A stretch of 64,000 nt of DNA. It comes from Fusarium oxysporum f. sp. lycopersici 4287 (lineage: Eukaryota > Ascomycota > Sordariomycetes > Hypocreales > Nectriaceae). The first letter of the stretch is position 1. The number at the start of each line of letters is the position of its first letter. The stretch lies in assembly GCF_000149955.1 (NCBI RefSeq), contig NC_030999.1:230068-294067 (forward strand), given 5' to 3'. The notes below the pieces were generated by a model that saw only the letters and a list, made by a program, of their open reading frames with translations, was not told the DNA's origin and ran no database searches. This document shows, one piece after another, positions 43,619 to 54,954 of this stretch. The translations under genes were made by a program, and so were the position numbers.

Positions 43619-45326
43619 TTAGCGCTGTAGAGCACGTTGTCGGTCTTCGCTGCGGAGAGTGTTCCACATGGTTGTGATCAAGATAACGTTCGTGAAGGCA
43701 TCATCTCCAACAATCTTTCTGAGAAGATGGAGTTGACCTTGAGAAGCGTCGGTCATTTTGTTGTCTGCGATTTTGTGTAGATATAAAATCCCCCCGACGA
43801 GGCAAGCCGGAGAGATTCTGGGCGGCCAGATAGTCTGTGATTTCGGCCCACGATCTCTGCCTGACCACGACGCATATCAAGGAAGCCTGGTGTATCCACA
43901 ACAGTAATACTGCGCTTCTCATCCTCATCAATAAAAATTTGAACAGTCTCGCACTTCTGTGTCGCTATGAAGATCGTTAATTTAGAAGTCTGAGGCAACT
44001 AAGCGAGGGGCAATATATACCTGAAATCATCAAATGTCCATCCACGACAGATTGGCCTCTGAGCAGATTCACGAAATGGCTTTTCCCAGCCCCCATGACT
44101 CCCATCACCAGAATGATACCATCGGTCACACTCTAGCCAGTTTTGAAGAGAGAATGCAACTTCTCGTTTTGCTCTTGTAACTCATGGACTAGTTCCTCTT
44201 CGTGAGTTTCGTTTCTCGAGTGGCTATTCTTCGATAGTTGAAGCTGAGAAATAGTCGTCCGACACTCATTCAAGACAACCGCGAGAGCCTCACAATCCAG
44301 CCTCTGGATGACAGACTCAGGCTCACCCGCGATCCAGTCAAGTAGGCCAGTTAAACTGCTCCTGTCCAAAAGTGTGAGCTCCTGCCTTAAGGTCTGGACA
44401 ATTTCGAGTATTTCATGTGGGTTGTAAAAGCCATATTCCTTTCCGAAATATATTGTGTGGCTTGAAGCTTGAAACGTAATTTCAGGCCGAGAGCTGGCGG
44501 TGGAATTTGATTTCAACAGATCTAAATCCGGTTCGGTCTTGGTTTCATTAGGCCATGGAAAAGCGTGGAGCGCAAATTCGTGGATATGAGTGGCGATATG
44601 TTCAGCCTCTTCAAGTTGTATTAATCCAACTTTTTGAACACGGTTGTCAGGATGGACCAGGCATTGATCCTCATCTGCGCTTGTTTTATTTGTGACAAGC
44701 CCTCGTCGGCATAGAGGGCATGCGATCCTCTGGATCCCGGCCGGTAGTTCGCCCGCCTGTATTAGGAGCTCTGTGTCGTCGCTTGCAACGTCCTTATGAA
44801 AAGCTGAAATATGTTCGCCCAAGTCCATTGGGTCATTGAACGATACAGTTGAGGTGCCATTGCCACTGGACAATGAAGCTTGGAACAACTTACACATACC
44901 CACTCCGTGGTAGAGTGGCATTTTGCCAAGTGTGACATCCATTCGTAAGTCGATGCGTACATTTTGTCAGGGGATTCGCAATCTTCGAAGATGCAGATAT
45001 ATGGGCAGAGATCCTGCACCACGTGTGCCCTAGGCTTGTTAGACTCAACAACTCCACGTTTCTCAGAAGGGCACATAGATATACCGCCATCTAGCATTAT
45101 CTGTATAAGTGTGAGGCAGCATCAAAGGACAGCATGGGCACGGAAAAGGCTCTTCGTTGGCAGCATCAATTTGGCCTTGGGAGGACAGAAGAGTTAATTG
45201 AATCGGTTGGCCTAAATTCTCATCAGCCGGGTTACATAGTTCGGCCAGATAGCTTTTACCAATGGCATTTGCACCATCAATTTGTCCGAGCGCGTCTTCT
45301 GCGTCCTCTTTCATTTCGTAGGTCAC
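43619..45326 (-). pseudogene. Large C2H2-like / AIG1-type GTPase fusion gene, decayed
   Basis: Read from 45326 downward: EEPFPCPCCPLMLPHTYTDN, an intron (45084-45030, CTAAC branch site), then AHVVQDLCPYICIFEDCE and EWMSHLAKCHSTTEWVC, a typical degenerate zinc-finger block. A frame change near 44910 leads to DLGEHISAFHKD and IACPLCRRG. A long helical region runs to KTG and an in-frame TAG (44133-44131). In the same frame after the TAG comes DGIILVMGVMGAGKSHFVNL, a P-loop (GxxGxGKS). After another intron comes VDTPGFLD (G3), then two more frame changes to GILYLHKIADNK and NVILITTMWN, with a stop at 43619. This is the fungal AIG1-like GTPase order. The nonsense codon and several shifts make it a pseudogene. 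Confidence 0.7.
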
Positions 45327-45584
45327 TTCAGCGGTACCTTTGGATGGCCCAGCACAATCATTTCGAAACTGTAGATTAATAACAGGCCCGATTCGTTCGA
45401 ATAGCTCCTATATGCTTGTAAGTCCCTGTACCTGAATTGTAGGCATAAAAGCTACTACCATAAGGTATTCCTCGGTAAGATCCCGGTGAATGTTCTCGAC
45501 ATGAACCGTGAATCTCTTAGACTCTCCATTTCGCACACGGTCCGGTTTGGGGTAGTCTATGTTCGTTAATGTGGCTGAAATATT

Positions 45585-47490
45585 TCATATCGAAGCTGGT
45601 GGCGGGTAGATGGAGCCTTACATTCAGATGATATGTGCAGTAACAACCTCATTTTCTTTGCCTGTTGGCATATTTGAATACTGCCTATGATCATAACGAA
45701 TATCCTCATGGTGGACGGTATCTGTAACTTCGACCTTCTTCAGGCTGCGACCGATGGATGTACGTAAGGAACCGGACTGAAAGCCCTCGGCTTCGAATAG
45801 GACAACAGACCTTTGTGCGGCGTCGGAATCAGCTCAAAGGAGGCCTTTTAGCCGGCGCTGGCATGAAACGACTGCGACCTAAGCGCCCTAGGGATTGGGA
45901 GGCAAGGGTAGAACGAGGTTGGATGATGAATCTCTCGACTATATCTTGATTATTGCTCTTTCGACCAGGAGTGTCTTTTTGGCCCAGGAAGTGTAGATAA
46001 AAAGCTGACACCAGCCCTACGGTTACTTCAAGAGCAAATGAGTAACATATCATCCCTTTTATCTCTTAACTAATAACACTGTCAACGGTTAGGCCTTACG
46101 ATGGTTTTTCAGAGCTAACGACGGTGGGAACAGCCATTCACGGAACAATGGAAAAGCTAACTGATCGCAGAAAGTTGGATCTTTGCAAGAAGCCTTTATG
46201 TATTGCATAACTTCCCATCTTTGGCAGCTGAATTGCTTGTCCCTGATTCAACCAAACAACTTGACCTGTTCTTTTCAGCTGTGTATATAAGTGATTATGT
46301 AAGAGGACTGTACGAGTGTATGTTTCCGGCACAAGCCAATCGTGGGTTGATAACGGCTATCTCCGAAAACTTCCTCCTGATTTCCCGGACTTCCGAGTAT
46401 TAGGTAAGTAGGGGCTGCAACAAAGGCGTGTAAACCTTTAAAAGGCAGGATTCCCCCTATTCTGGCCCCAATAGAGACTCTCTCCTTAAGTTTTCATTAA
46501 CTCAGTGACTCAGACAACAATGAATAACTACACACATGGGGGCGATCACGTACTCTCTTCGGACGAACTATGTCCGGAAAGCTTCGATGTAAATGAAAGC
46601 TTCTATATCTCGGAGCCCATGCCTGGGAGACCAAATGCTTCATCTCCCGAGGGGACTTCACTAGTTCCACCTTCCCACATCGATCCATCTCAAGAGCCAC
46701 GATTTTCAACATTCCCCAAAAGTGACATTAAACGTGCTCCTCGGCCATCGAAATGGCTTCCTCTCAAAAGTGGAAACGAACGTGCCCTTTGCGTCCGAAA
46801 CAGCAACAGAGGGACTGTGTTTCCATACAGCGCATCTTATGACTCGAACCATGGTTCCAGTAAGCACCTTCGCCACTTTGACAGATGAAAGTATCTGACC
46901 AGATAGGAATTCATAAGAAACGTCCGACGTCATCCAGGAGCGTCATTGACCATAGAAGCAGGCTCCCAGAGAAGCCTCGTCTCGGGACGTTGATGGCAAC
47001 TTTGTCTCTCGGAGACGATTCAGAACATTTGCGAGGGATAAGGCAGAGGGCTATTCCGACGAAGTTTATAGGGGGGCAGTGTGATTCAGCTCAGATATCC
47101 ACATCTCAAAGGAAGAGGCCACTCTCAAATCTCAGGCCCCATAGGATAAGCGGACTGCTTTGAAGTCCATGCACCTCGAAGAACCTTCGTTTCATGGATA
47201 ATATTGAGGATAATGATGAGGCTGCTGAAGGTGGGGAAGATGATTGAGTTCATGGCGGTGGTTACGTAGCTGTTTTTTCTTTTTGTTATTTTGTCCTTGT
47301 GTTAGGATCTATATGGTTCGTGAATTTACTATCCATGTTGTTTGCTTAGTCGTGCGCACTGTAGTAACACTCGTTCTTCTCGTCTGTCACGAATGCCATC
47401 AGTTCTAGTTCTGTGGTGTCTTATATCTGATAGACACTAACGGTCCAAGAGTTGTGGAACTAGCAAATGTGCCATTCCACTTTAACCGAG
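45585..47490 (-). repeat. Segmental duplication 1, copy B (inverted partner of 17700-19620)
   Basis: The reverse complement matches 17700-19620 along its length. The plus frame at 46203-46403 (LLISRTSEY-stop) and the plus frame at 46505-46888 (SKHLRHFDR-stop) correspond to the conserved frames of copy A. Preserved frames and stops suggest old coding sequence, now without recognisable function. Confidence 0.75.
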
Positions 47491-48069
47491 ACCATTTGAC
47501 ACCATTTACGCCTACATTACTTCGAAGTTTGGCTTCTCAATGCCGCCTCACGCACTTGACAATCGTCAGCACTTCAAGTGGCTGACTTGTCGCTTGCCAG
47601 CTTGACTCTTACAGTAATGGTTTGAGCAAAAATGTTGTAGAAGTTCGACTTTGCCTTGATCATGTTCCGGATCATCATATCCTTTCTCCGTCTTCTGCAC
47701 TCCATCGCGCCTGCCCAATCTGCCTTTGTAAAAGATGGGCGAATTCGTATCACGCGACCTATGGTTCGCTTTGCTCAAACTTTGGTCCTCAGAAAAGAGT
47801 GACTGACGACCAAGACTGCAGGACCAGACGCGACATGTCAAGATTTCGAGATCCTTGTCCAGCATGCCCTTAGGCAACGGAGGACCACCTACCAGGGATA
47901 TGTGATAAAATATCTCAGCAAGCTCCAGGTCTGGCATCTGAAGAACCATAGCGAACATCCATCCAACAAATCAAGGAGGCTAGCCTGCCAATGCTGCTAT
48001 TTGGATAGTGGATGAATTCCGCGAGAAGTTCTCTTTGGCGAGAAATCCGAGACCATTCTCGAAAACCAC
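47491..48069. other. Intergenic with a small cysteine-rich frame
   Basis: A plus frame at 47622-47873 (83 aa) reads ACPICLCKRW and ends MSRFRDPCPACP. Its CxxC pairs could bind zinc, but there is no family match I recognise, and a minus frame overlaps it. The rest is non-coding. Confidence 0.35.
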
Positions 48070-50830
48070 TACTCAAGAACACCCTTCAAAGGCAAGAAGT
48101 TTGAAGGGCGGGAAAAAAGAAAGGAGATAAACCAGATTCTGTTAAAATACCCAGGTTATCATTCTTTATATCTATATGAACAACCTCTGGCTCTTCCCAT
48201 TCTATAGCCAGTGCACATGTCTTTTACACTTCTAAAGTGGAAATAGCATAAGATGCATTCGCATTTAGTGACTCAAGGCAGGCTATCCGTACCAAGGCCA
48301 ACTAACTTGTCAGCTGAAGGCAGCAGATTTGAACCCCATGGCCCTGGACACTCCTCCTTGTTTCTCTCTTTCTCAACTAGTTAGCTTGAGTCAATACAAG
48401 CCTCAGCTAATTAGTCAAGGTGACTGAAAAAATGAAGCCAATTCCATTGATTGACTATTTATCACAGCGCATCACGATATGGATGCATTGGCCATGAAAC
48501 AGAGCTGAACAAATCGCAAATCTATAATCAAGTGCCCAAGCTTATCTAGTTTGACTAAAGACAGAAGGGACACTCCTCCAATCGTCGAGCCTTTGAACAC
48601 GCCATTGGTGCTAGCGTGCTTGACCCAATTAGGCTTAGGTGGCGGTGCATGATCTAGCGTTGACAGGACTTAGCTTTCGGACAGTAAGACCTGCAGGTTT
48701 TACGAAAAGCCAACCAATTACCAACCCACAGCAGGCATTAGTTAGCTCAGAGCCTTTAAGGGATCAGGAAGCTGTGTTCCGATAGGTCATTGGGTTAGGC
48801 AGCTATGGGAATCTCCTCTCATACCGTCTTACCATGAGTTTTGTGCAGGTATTCCTTACATTAATTAGACTAAGTTCGCTGTATGTGGCACCAAAAAAGG
48901 GGAGTAGACGGTGTCAAGCCAAGGATCGTCGCTTTGATGCCTCCTTTTCTTCTCTTCTACTTCCCAAGCACCGCTAGCGTGAGCCTCGACCTTAGGCTAG
49001 GTAGTAATTTGATGTTGAATCAAATATATAGCTTAATATCTTCTCTACACCAAATTCTTGTGGTATTTAAAGGTACTCCCCATTACCATACTTGCAAAGG
49101 GAATGTCTGGCGATAGCACGCTGTTCTGCCTGATCATTGTCGTATCCTGAGACTTACAGGGGTGATATCCACCTAACCTACCCGGTCCGGCCCGGCGTTA
49201 GCGGCCCGTCCTTATTTCATTCAGCCTTGTCCCGCTCTTCTCTCTCCCCAGCTTATCTACAATTCACCTGTACACGATTTATTCTTTTCAGGCCAAATCT
49301 GTATCTAGGGAGCGGAAATATTTAGCCAGGATGTATTAGAAATACTCTCTTGAACGAACTATTGCTGTACGTAAAATAATTTCCCCATTCATCCATTTCT
49401 AAGAAGATGTTCCCCTACTCCGCTCCTTAGCGATCTGTGTTCGTCTTCGAAACCGTGAGTTAATGACGATCAACACTTCGAGCCCTTTCTCTTACACTGA
49501 TAAACTAACTATAATATGCTTAAGAGTTAAGAACTGAGGCCTTGCTAGATTCTCTGTGTCAGGTTATCCACTTTGCCCATTCTGAGCGTGTTGGTATCAT
49601 TGCTAACACTCTCTACCAAAAGAGTGCAATACGATAACGATTCAAAATCTGATAACAGTGTTTATTATTCACGCAAGTACCATTGCTCTCATGGCGTACT
49701 TTCAACACCACGACTCTTACTTCGCGGAGTCTGATAAACCTCATCACAGAATCACAGCCCAAGAGGCAGCACGAGTGATGGCCCGTCAACAGCAAGACAC
49801 TATTCGCATTGAGCTATCAAAATTAGCAGGGGATGAGTACCTCGAGGATATCATGCAGCATATGCGACAAATGGAGGTATATTGCCACATTGACGTTCAC
49901 TGCATCTCATCTGCTAACAATGTTAAGGATGAGACTCTACCAGATGCTTCCCTCATCGATATGCAGCGCGAGATTCAGTGGTTCATGCGATCTTACCTGA
50001 TCGACTTCCTCATCGAGGCCCATGGTGCCTTCGGCCTCCTCCCCGAGACTCTCTTTCTCACTGTTAACCTCCTCGATCGATACTACTCTAAGCGAGTGGT
50101 GTACAAACAACACTACCAGCTGGTTGGATGCGCTGCACTACTCATCGCTGCCAAGTATGGTGACGAGAAGGACCGCGTTCCCCAGATTCACGAACGCAAC
50201 AACATGTGCTGCGGACTCTATGACGCCAGCATGTTCACACAAATGGAGATGCATGTCCTCAACACCCTCGATTGGATCATTGGCCACCCCACGGTCGACT
50301 TCTTTTCGCAACTAATGGTAGCAGAGGAGGTTGCGCACATGGCCGCCTATCTGTGTGAGATTGCCTTGTTCCATCGCGACTTTGTTTCCACCAAGCCTTC
50401 CGTTATGGCTCGCTCATCTTTCGCTCTCGCACGAGCCATCCTTGGCCGCTCCGAAGTTAACGATGGAGGTTGGGACCAGACAGAGAGCGTTACCTTGATC
50501 ACATTGTCGCATAACCTGCATCAACCCTCGCCTACACTTGCGCAGAAGTACCTTACGACAAGCTTTTCCCATGTGTCACAGAAGCTGGCCAAGTTCATGA
50601 CTGAGCAAGCTGCGATCGCCCATCGAGCTGCTAACCTAGCCCAACCCATCAACAAGCACACGCGCAACATCTACAACACTCCCCAAATAGGACACAGCGC
50701 GATGGAATTTTACTGCTACGGATGCACCAGTACATGGTGAACTTTAATATGTCGGACGCAATGAGCAATACTGCTCTTCATGATTATTGAATCGACGGTT
50801 CGACCTTCATCGTTTATCTATGTACAGCGG
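48070..50830 (+). repeat. Segmental duplication 2, copy B (direct partner of 27265-35890)
   Basis: It begins AGAACACCCTTCAAAGGC and continues through the cyclin gene into its 3' flank (GACGGTTCGACCTTCATCG). It has no retrotransposon and no N gap, and it lacks about 0.9 kb present in copy A. Confidence 0.85.
49691..50740 (+). CDS. G1/S-type cyclin (intact copy)
   Basis: Exons 49691-49876 and 49928-50740 encode 332 aa. The intron (49877-49927, GTATAT..CTAACAATGTTAAG) is 51 nt without a stop, so unspliced mRNA would also be open. Splicing is supported by copy A, where the same place contains TGA, and by family alignment (MEDETLPD-like). The cyclin box runs about 70-205: IQWFMRSYLIDFLIEAH, LLPETLFLTVNLLDRY, KQHYQLVGCAALLIAAKYGD, MFTQMEMHVLNTLDW. 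A second helical half (LFHRDFVSTKPSVMARSSFA) follows. Fungal members bind Cdk1 and promote G1/S or pseudohyphal-type growth control. The C-terminus is shorter than in copy A. Its presence between transposons suggests an accessory paralogue of a core cyclin. Confidence 0.85.
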   Translation: MAYFQHHDSYFAESDKPHHRITAQEAARVMARQQQDTIRIELSKLAGDEYLEDIMQHMRQMEVYCHIDVHCISSANNVKDETLPDASLIDMQREIQWFMRSYLIDFLIEAHGAFGLLPETLFLTVNLLDRYYSKRVVYKQHYQLVGCAALLIAAKYGDEKDRVPQIHERNNMCCGLYDASMFTQMEMHVLNTLDWIIGHPTVDFFSQLMVAEEVAHMAAYLCEIALFHRDFVSTKPSVMARSSFALARAILGRSEVNDGGWDQTESVTLITLSHNLHQPSPTLAQKYLTTSFSHVSQKLAKFMTEQAAIAHRAANLAQPINKHTRNIYNTPQIGHSAMEFYCYGCTSTW

Positions 50831-52677
50831 CATAGATTCTAAGATATCTATCCTATATAGACTATATCACGACCTCCTCTTTATAGTTCTCCCAAGACTG
50901 TTTCTCTAACGACTACCTTGACAAGAACACTTGGTGATTCGGGTATCCGTGGACGGCAGCATGGCGTGTGAACCGCATCCCACGACTTGCACATGTAATT
51001 ACAGTTCTGCTAGTTTTATAATAGGACCCAATGCAACACCGCTTCTCCTTCTCGACTGATCTCCTTCACCGAAGCATACCCGTGGTAAGAAACGTTGATT
51101 GATTAGGCCCTCGTCAGTTTTGTCAGTTGTTATCGCCTCTGGTGAGTAGTCAAGCAAGTGGGAAGGCGACATGTTGCCAGAATTATTTCCTCTGGGATTC
51201 GTTTAGTGATGTCTTGGTGGCTTCAACCCAGCCATCTACCGCAACAGTTTCGCCCCTCCCTATGCTGGATTGGCTGGTAGCAGATGCATTCTAGCGCTAA
51301 AGTTCCTGAGTATATGGCTGAGTGTCAGTATAGCTGGCAATATGCCCCTACACGCACCTGGTCGGCTTCTGCTTTTGTTGGGATCGGCTAGGCTTTCTGC
51401 TGGGTGGCTCTTCTGTGGGAAAGCTCACGATGTAGCATATAGATGACAGTTGGAGGACCGAATTGGTGAATTGTTTCTCACGCTGCGTTCAATACGAGAT
51501 TTCACTTGTTGTCTCTCATATATCCTCTTTTATTTAATAACCTGATGGAGGGAGGCTTTCTATAATGTAGTTTCCACTTCAACTAACAGGCCACGACTAA
51601 GACGGCGAACTGTTGGCTCGCAAAAGAGAATAGCGCTTGTGTGTTTCGGGCCAGGTTAATCTCATATGTGCTGATATGCAAGACCGATCATGAGATTGCG
51701 GTTGTTACTAAGAGACTTGGACAACTTGATGCTGAAAGAGCGAATGTTCTGAGAGAGAGGGATATCAACCTCGCCGCTAAAGATGAAGCGCCAGTGGCTT
51801 GCGTATTGTATATCTGGAAGGTGCTGCATCAAGAGGCTGCGATCTAGAGTCGACACATTGGATAAGAGATATCGGCAAGCATGCTTCTATTCCTTGGTTG
51901 GCGGTTCATGAAGTTCTGAATAGTTGTGACTTGGTAAACTTGATCGTCAGTCATTGCATAGCAATCAGACCATCGACGGTCCGAGAGCTGTCCAATACGG
52001 TAAAGAATACAAATCTGATCCACTAATCCTATTCTTGACGAAGGAACAGCTACTTGTGAATTGAGTTTCGGGGATTATTTGACGAGACGATCCTATCTAA
52101 TACAGAATTGGACTTGAAGCAGTCGCTACAGGATACTCTCGGGCATTCAAATACAGGAACCGTTTTGAGTTGAATAAAGTAGACGGAAGAGAACGTCATT
52201 ATTTAGACCAACGGCTTAATGATTTGAGTAAGACCGTCCGTAATGACCCCTTACCGTCTGCGCGCCTTTGTATCACAGGGTGTCTAATTATTGATGTCAA
52301 CGCATAGGCCTTAGCACTTCAGAAATACCCCTTATATGTTAGGAATTAGAACCTGCCGCTATAGTGATGCCAAAAAATCATAGATAATGCTTTTTGGGTC
52401 ACTACTTGGTCACAACTTTGTATGTAAATACGAGGATAACGATTATTACTTAAAACCAGAAAGGGGCTACCGCTGAAGGAAGGGAAATACTTCCCTTGTA
52501 TAACTCTCCTGATTTCTAAACATTATCCCGTTCTCCAGCATTTAACATATCGACAATTTAGACGCCACGACAACCCATAACCTGTTCGCCTTCAGCTACT
52601 TCAGGCTAGCTATATCGTATGAGAAGTTATACATTGATGATTTAAACAACATACACTAACGGAACACGTAACATATG
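50831..52677. other. Intergenic; nothing firmly recognised
   Basis: A frame at 51641-51847 opens with GTG and reads a coiled-coil-like stretch (TKRLGQLDAERANVLRERD), but has no ATG or splice support. The remainder is AT-rich and non-coding. Confidence 0.4.
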
Positions 52678-53406
52678 CTAGCCTGATGATATGAAAACTG
52701 TACCTACTACTACAGCTATAGTGGGCCAGTACCCGAAAGTTCCGACCACGTATCGAGCAGGAGCGCTGTTTTTGTCCTTGTCGCCAGCGAGAGCAGTATC
52801 ATTGGGCAGAGTGCCATTGATAAGGATCGTCTTAGTGCCGTTAATCTCTGCGACATCGACTATGGACTTGTTGAGTGCTTCATAGCTGCCGCTTCCGATG
52901 AGCTCTTTGAAGTATGGGGCGCTATCAGGGTCGTCGCATTCGCAGTTCTCGTACCACGAGCATCCACACAGAACAGGGCGTTCCTCGTCCTTATCGCTAG
53001 TCTCATTGTGGTAGGAACACGTATCCGTGAAGGGGTACATGTATGCGCCGTAGAGCCACACACCAGGCCAAAACGAGAGAGCGGCACCAGCCATTGGGTA
53101 GGGTCTGATTCCTCCGGGACTCGCGGCGCCGGCCTTGAAAGGCCTTACTGAACCACCGGCATAATAACGTCCGCCGGCGAAGGTGGGCTGCGGGCCGACA
53201 CCGGGAGAGCCATGGCTGCTTTCACTGCCAGATCCTTTTGTACCGCCTCGTCTTCCACCATGACTGCTGCCACCACGTTTGTCCAGCGGATGAGTCTCCG
53301 CGCGTGGTTCAGACCCAATACGCTTCGGATTCAACGAATCAATTATAGTAGACATAAATGCATAGGGAATGAGGGCGAACAGAATGATAGTGGAGCGGAG
53401 CCTCAT
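52678..53406 (-). CDS. Secreted/GPI-anchored DUF7732-like protein
   Basis: A single-exon frame of 242 aa from the ATG at 53406. It has an N-terminal signal peptide (MRLRSTIILFALIPYAFM), then a Kex2-type dibasic site (PLDKR before GGSSHGG). A Gly/Ser/Arg-rich low-complexity region spans about 45-100. A conserved core follows, with FWPGVWLYGAYMYPF, CSYHNET, VLCGCSWYENCECDD, YFKELIGSGSYEALNKS and TILINGTLPNDT. The C-terminus is hydrophobic (TIAVVVGTVFISSG), as in GPI-anchor or tail-anchor signals. Several N-x-S/T sites are present. This matches a widespread fungal family now called DUF7732 in my recollection. Its function is unknown; a cell-wall or surface location is inferred. No defect seen. 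Confidence 0.8.
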   Translation of the reverse strand: MRLRSTIILFALIPYAFMSTIIDSLNPKRIGSEPRAETHPLDKRGGSSHGGRRGGTKGSGSESSHGSPGVGPQPTFAGGRYYAGGSVRPFKAGAASPGGIRPYPMAGAALSFWPGVWLYGAYMYPFTDTCSYHNETSDKDEERPVLCGCSWYENCECDDPDSAPYFKELIGSGSYEALNKSIVDVAEINGTKTILINGTLPNDTALAGDKDKNSAPARYVVGTFGYWPTIAVVVGTVFISSG

Positions 53407-54952
53407 TTTTGACGAGCGGTTGTCTTAGTATGAGCAAAGGATTCGGTATTGTGGGGTTATCAGATTTGAACGCCAGACAAGACGTGCTGTAAGAAGTCTT
53501 CAAGTTGAGATTCCAGTATGGATAAAAGGTGATGAGACGAATCGATCTCAAGTCCAATCCTGAGAGTCCAACTTGGAAAGACAGGTAAGATTGATGAGGA
53601 TTGCTGACGGAAACTGGGTCAACCGATCGCGAGACAGGTTATATAATGATGTTTGGGGTAACAGTCAGAAGATAGGAGTGCTAGGAAGCTTATTACTAGT
53701 TGCGTGTGAATAAATCCAATGGTCAAGAGAAGTAGAGAGATGCGAAGTTACTGACAGAATCGTGTCTTTATACATTCTCTCAGTTTTGCGTATAGCAAGA
53801 TGGCCAACCTGAAATCTCCATCGACACAAGTGTCAAACTGGTAGCGCCACGACATGGACGAGGAGATACTGATCAATACATACCCCTGCCCAGCGTGGAT
53901 CAAGGCTGTCACCAAGGCGCACTCACTTGTGCTCCTTAGAACGATATCCCACCACGGTATCTAACTAAATACGAACCATTTAACGTTACGAAAAGTCTAC
54001 CTATGGGCAGTAAAAGCCGAATCTTTACTATAGCAAGGAGCTGAGAGTACATTTCTTCCTTAGGATAGACTTTTCTGAGCATTCAGCGTGTGGTTGAAAG
54101 AGTGACAGTTCATATAGAGAGTCGGAACAGCAGAACAGAAGATTGATTTCAGAGGCAAAAGTACGTATTGACCACCAGTGATCAGCCTTGATTTGGAACT
54201 CACCGATCTGTATGCCTTACAATCTGGCGATCCCGAATCGTTGGTTGCCTTGACCGGACTTTCCCGTTTTGCGCTTTGCTGCACTGCCCCTATTTGATGG
54301 TTCCGTAAGAGTCTCTTCCGAACAAGGCACCAACAACGAAAGCCTCCTAGGAAGACATGAAGTGTTGGAAAGGTGTTGATTCATCTCATAGTATGACAGG
54401 TCCAATTGTGGTGCTGCGAACTATGGATAAAACCAGCGGTTGCGATTCTCCATAATTTTAGCCTCTCTATGGAATACCATCATGGGATTCTTCTTCGGTA
54501 CATAGCGCTCAGTTGAACAGTGTGACCGTGACAGATGCTTGACTGAAAGCTCGCCACAAGGTGATATCTCAGATTTTGTAGCAGCGTTGATGGTATCGAG
54601 CTTTCACTTTAGCTCTTTCCATCCAATGGGCTACTTTCTAGAATGTGCTGCATCGTAGTAGCTAAACAGGAAGGAAGTAATTCTTTCATTTCTTGCCACC
54701 AAACGGAGTTCTTGAAGAACTAGGCACCAATTGCTAGTCAATGAAGGAGCTACCGGCCGTTTCTGAAGGCTGCATCCTATTTGCTTATCCATATAAACAC
54801 TAAGCAGGGGCTGAAGTATGTGAACTATTAAAAGTCTCGTACACTCCTTATTTTAGACTTGCAACCACCATTGTCTTCCATTTTCCCCCTAAAACATGTT
54901 TGGCTCTCCTGATGAACACAAGCAAGTGTTCTTGGTACGCAAAGACGACAAG
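53407..54952. other. Intergenic; nothing recognised
   Basis: Contains the promoter side of the DUF7732-like gene. Short minus frames at 54060-54284 and 54217-54405 have no motif. Immediately left of the transposon, minus-strand sequence is open (54848-54950), but its continuation beyond the element at 57173 is not a clear gene. Confidence 0.4.
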
Positions 54953-54954
54953 TA

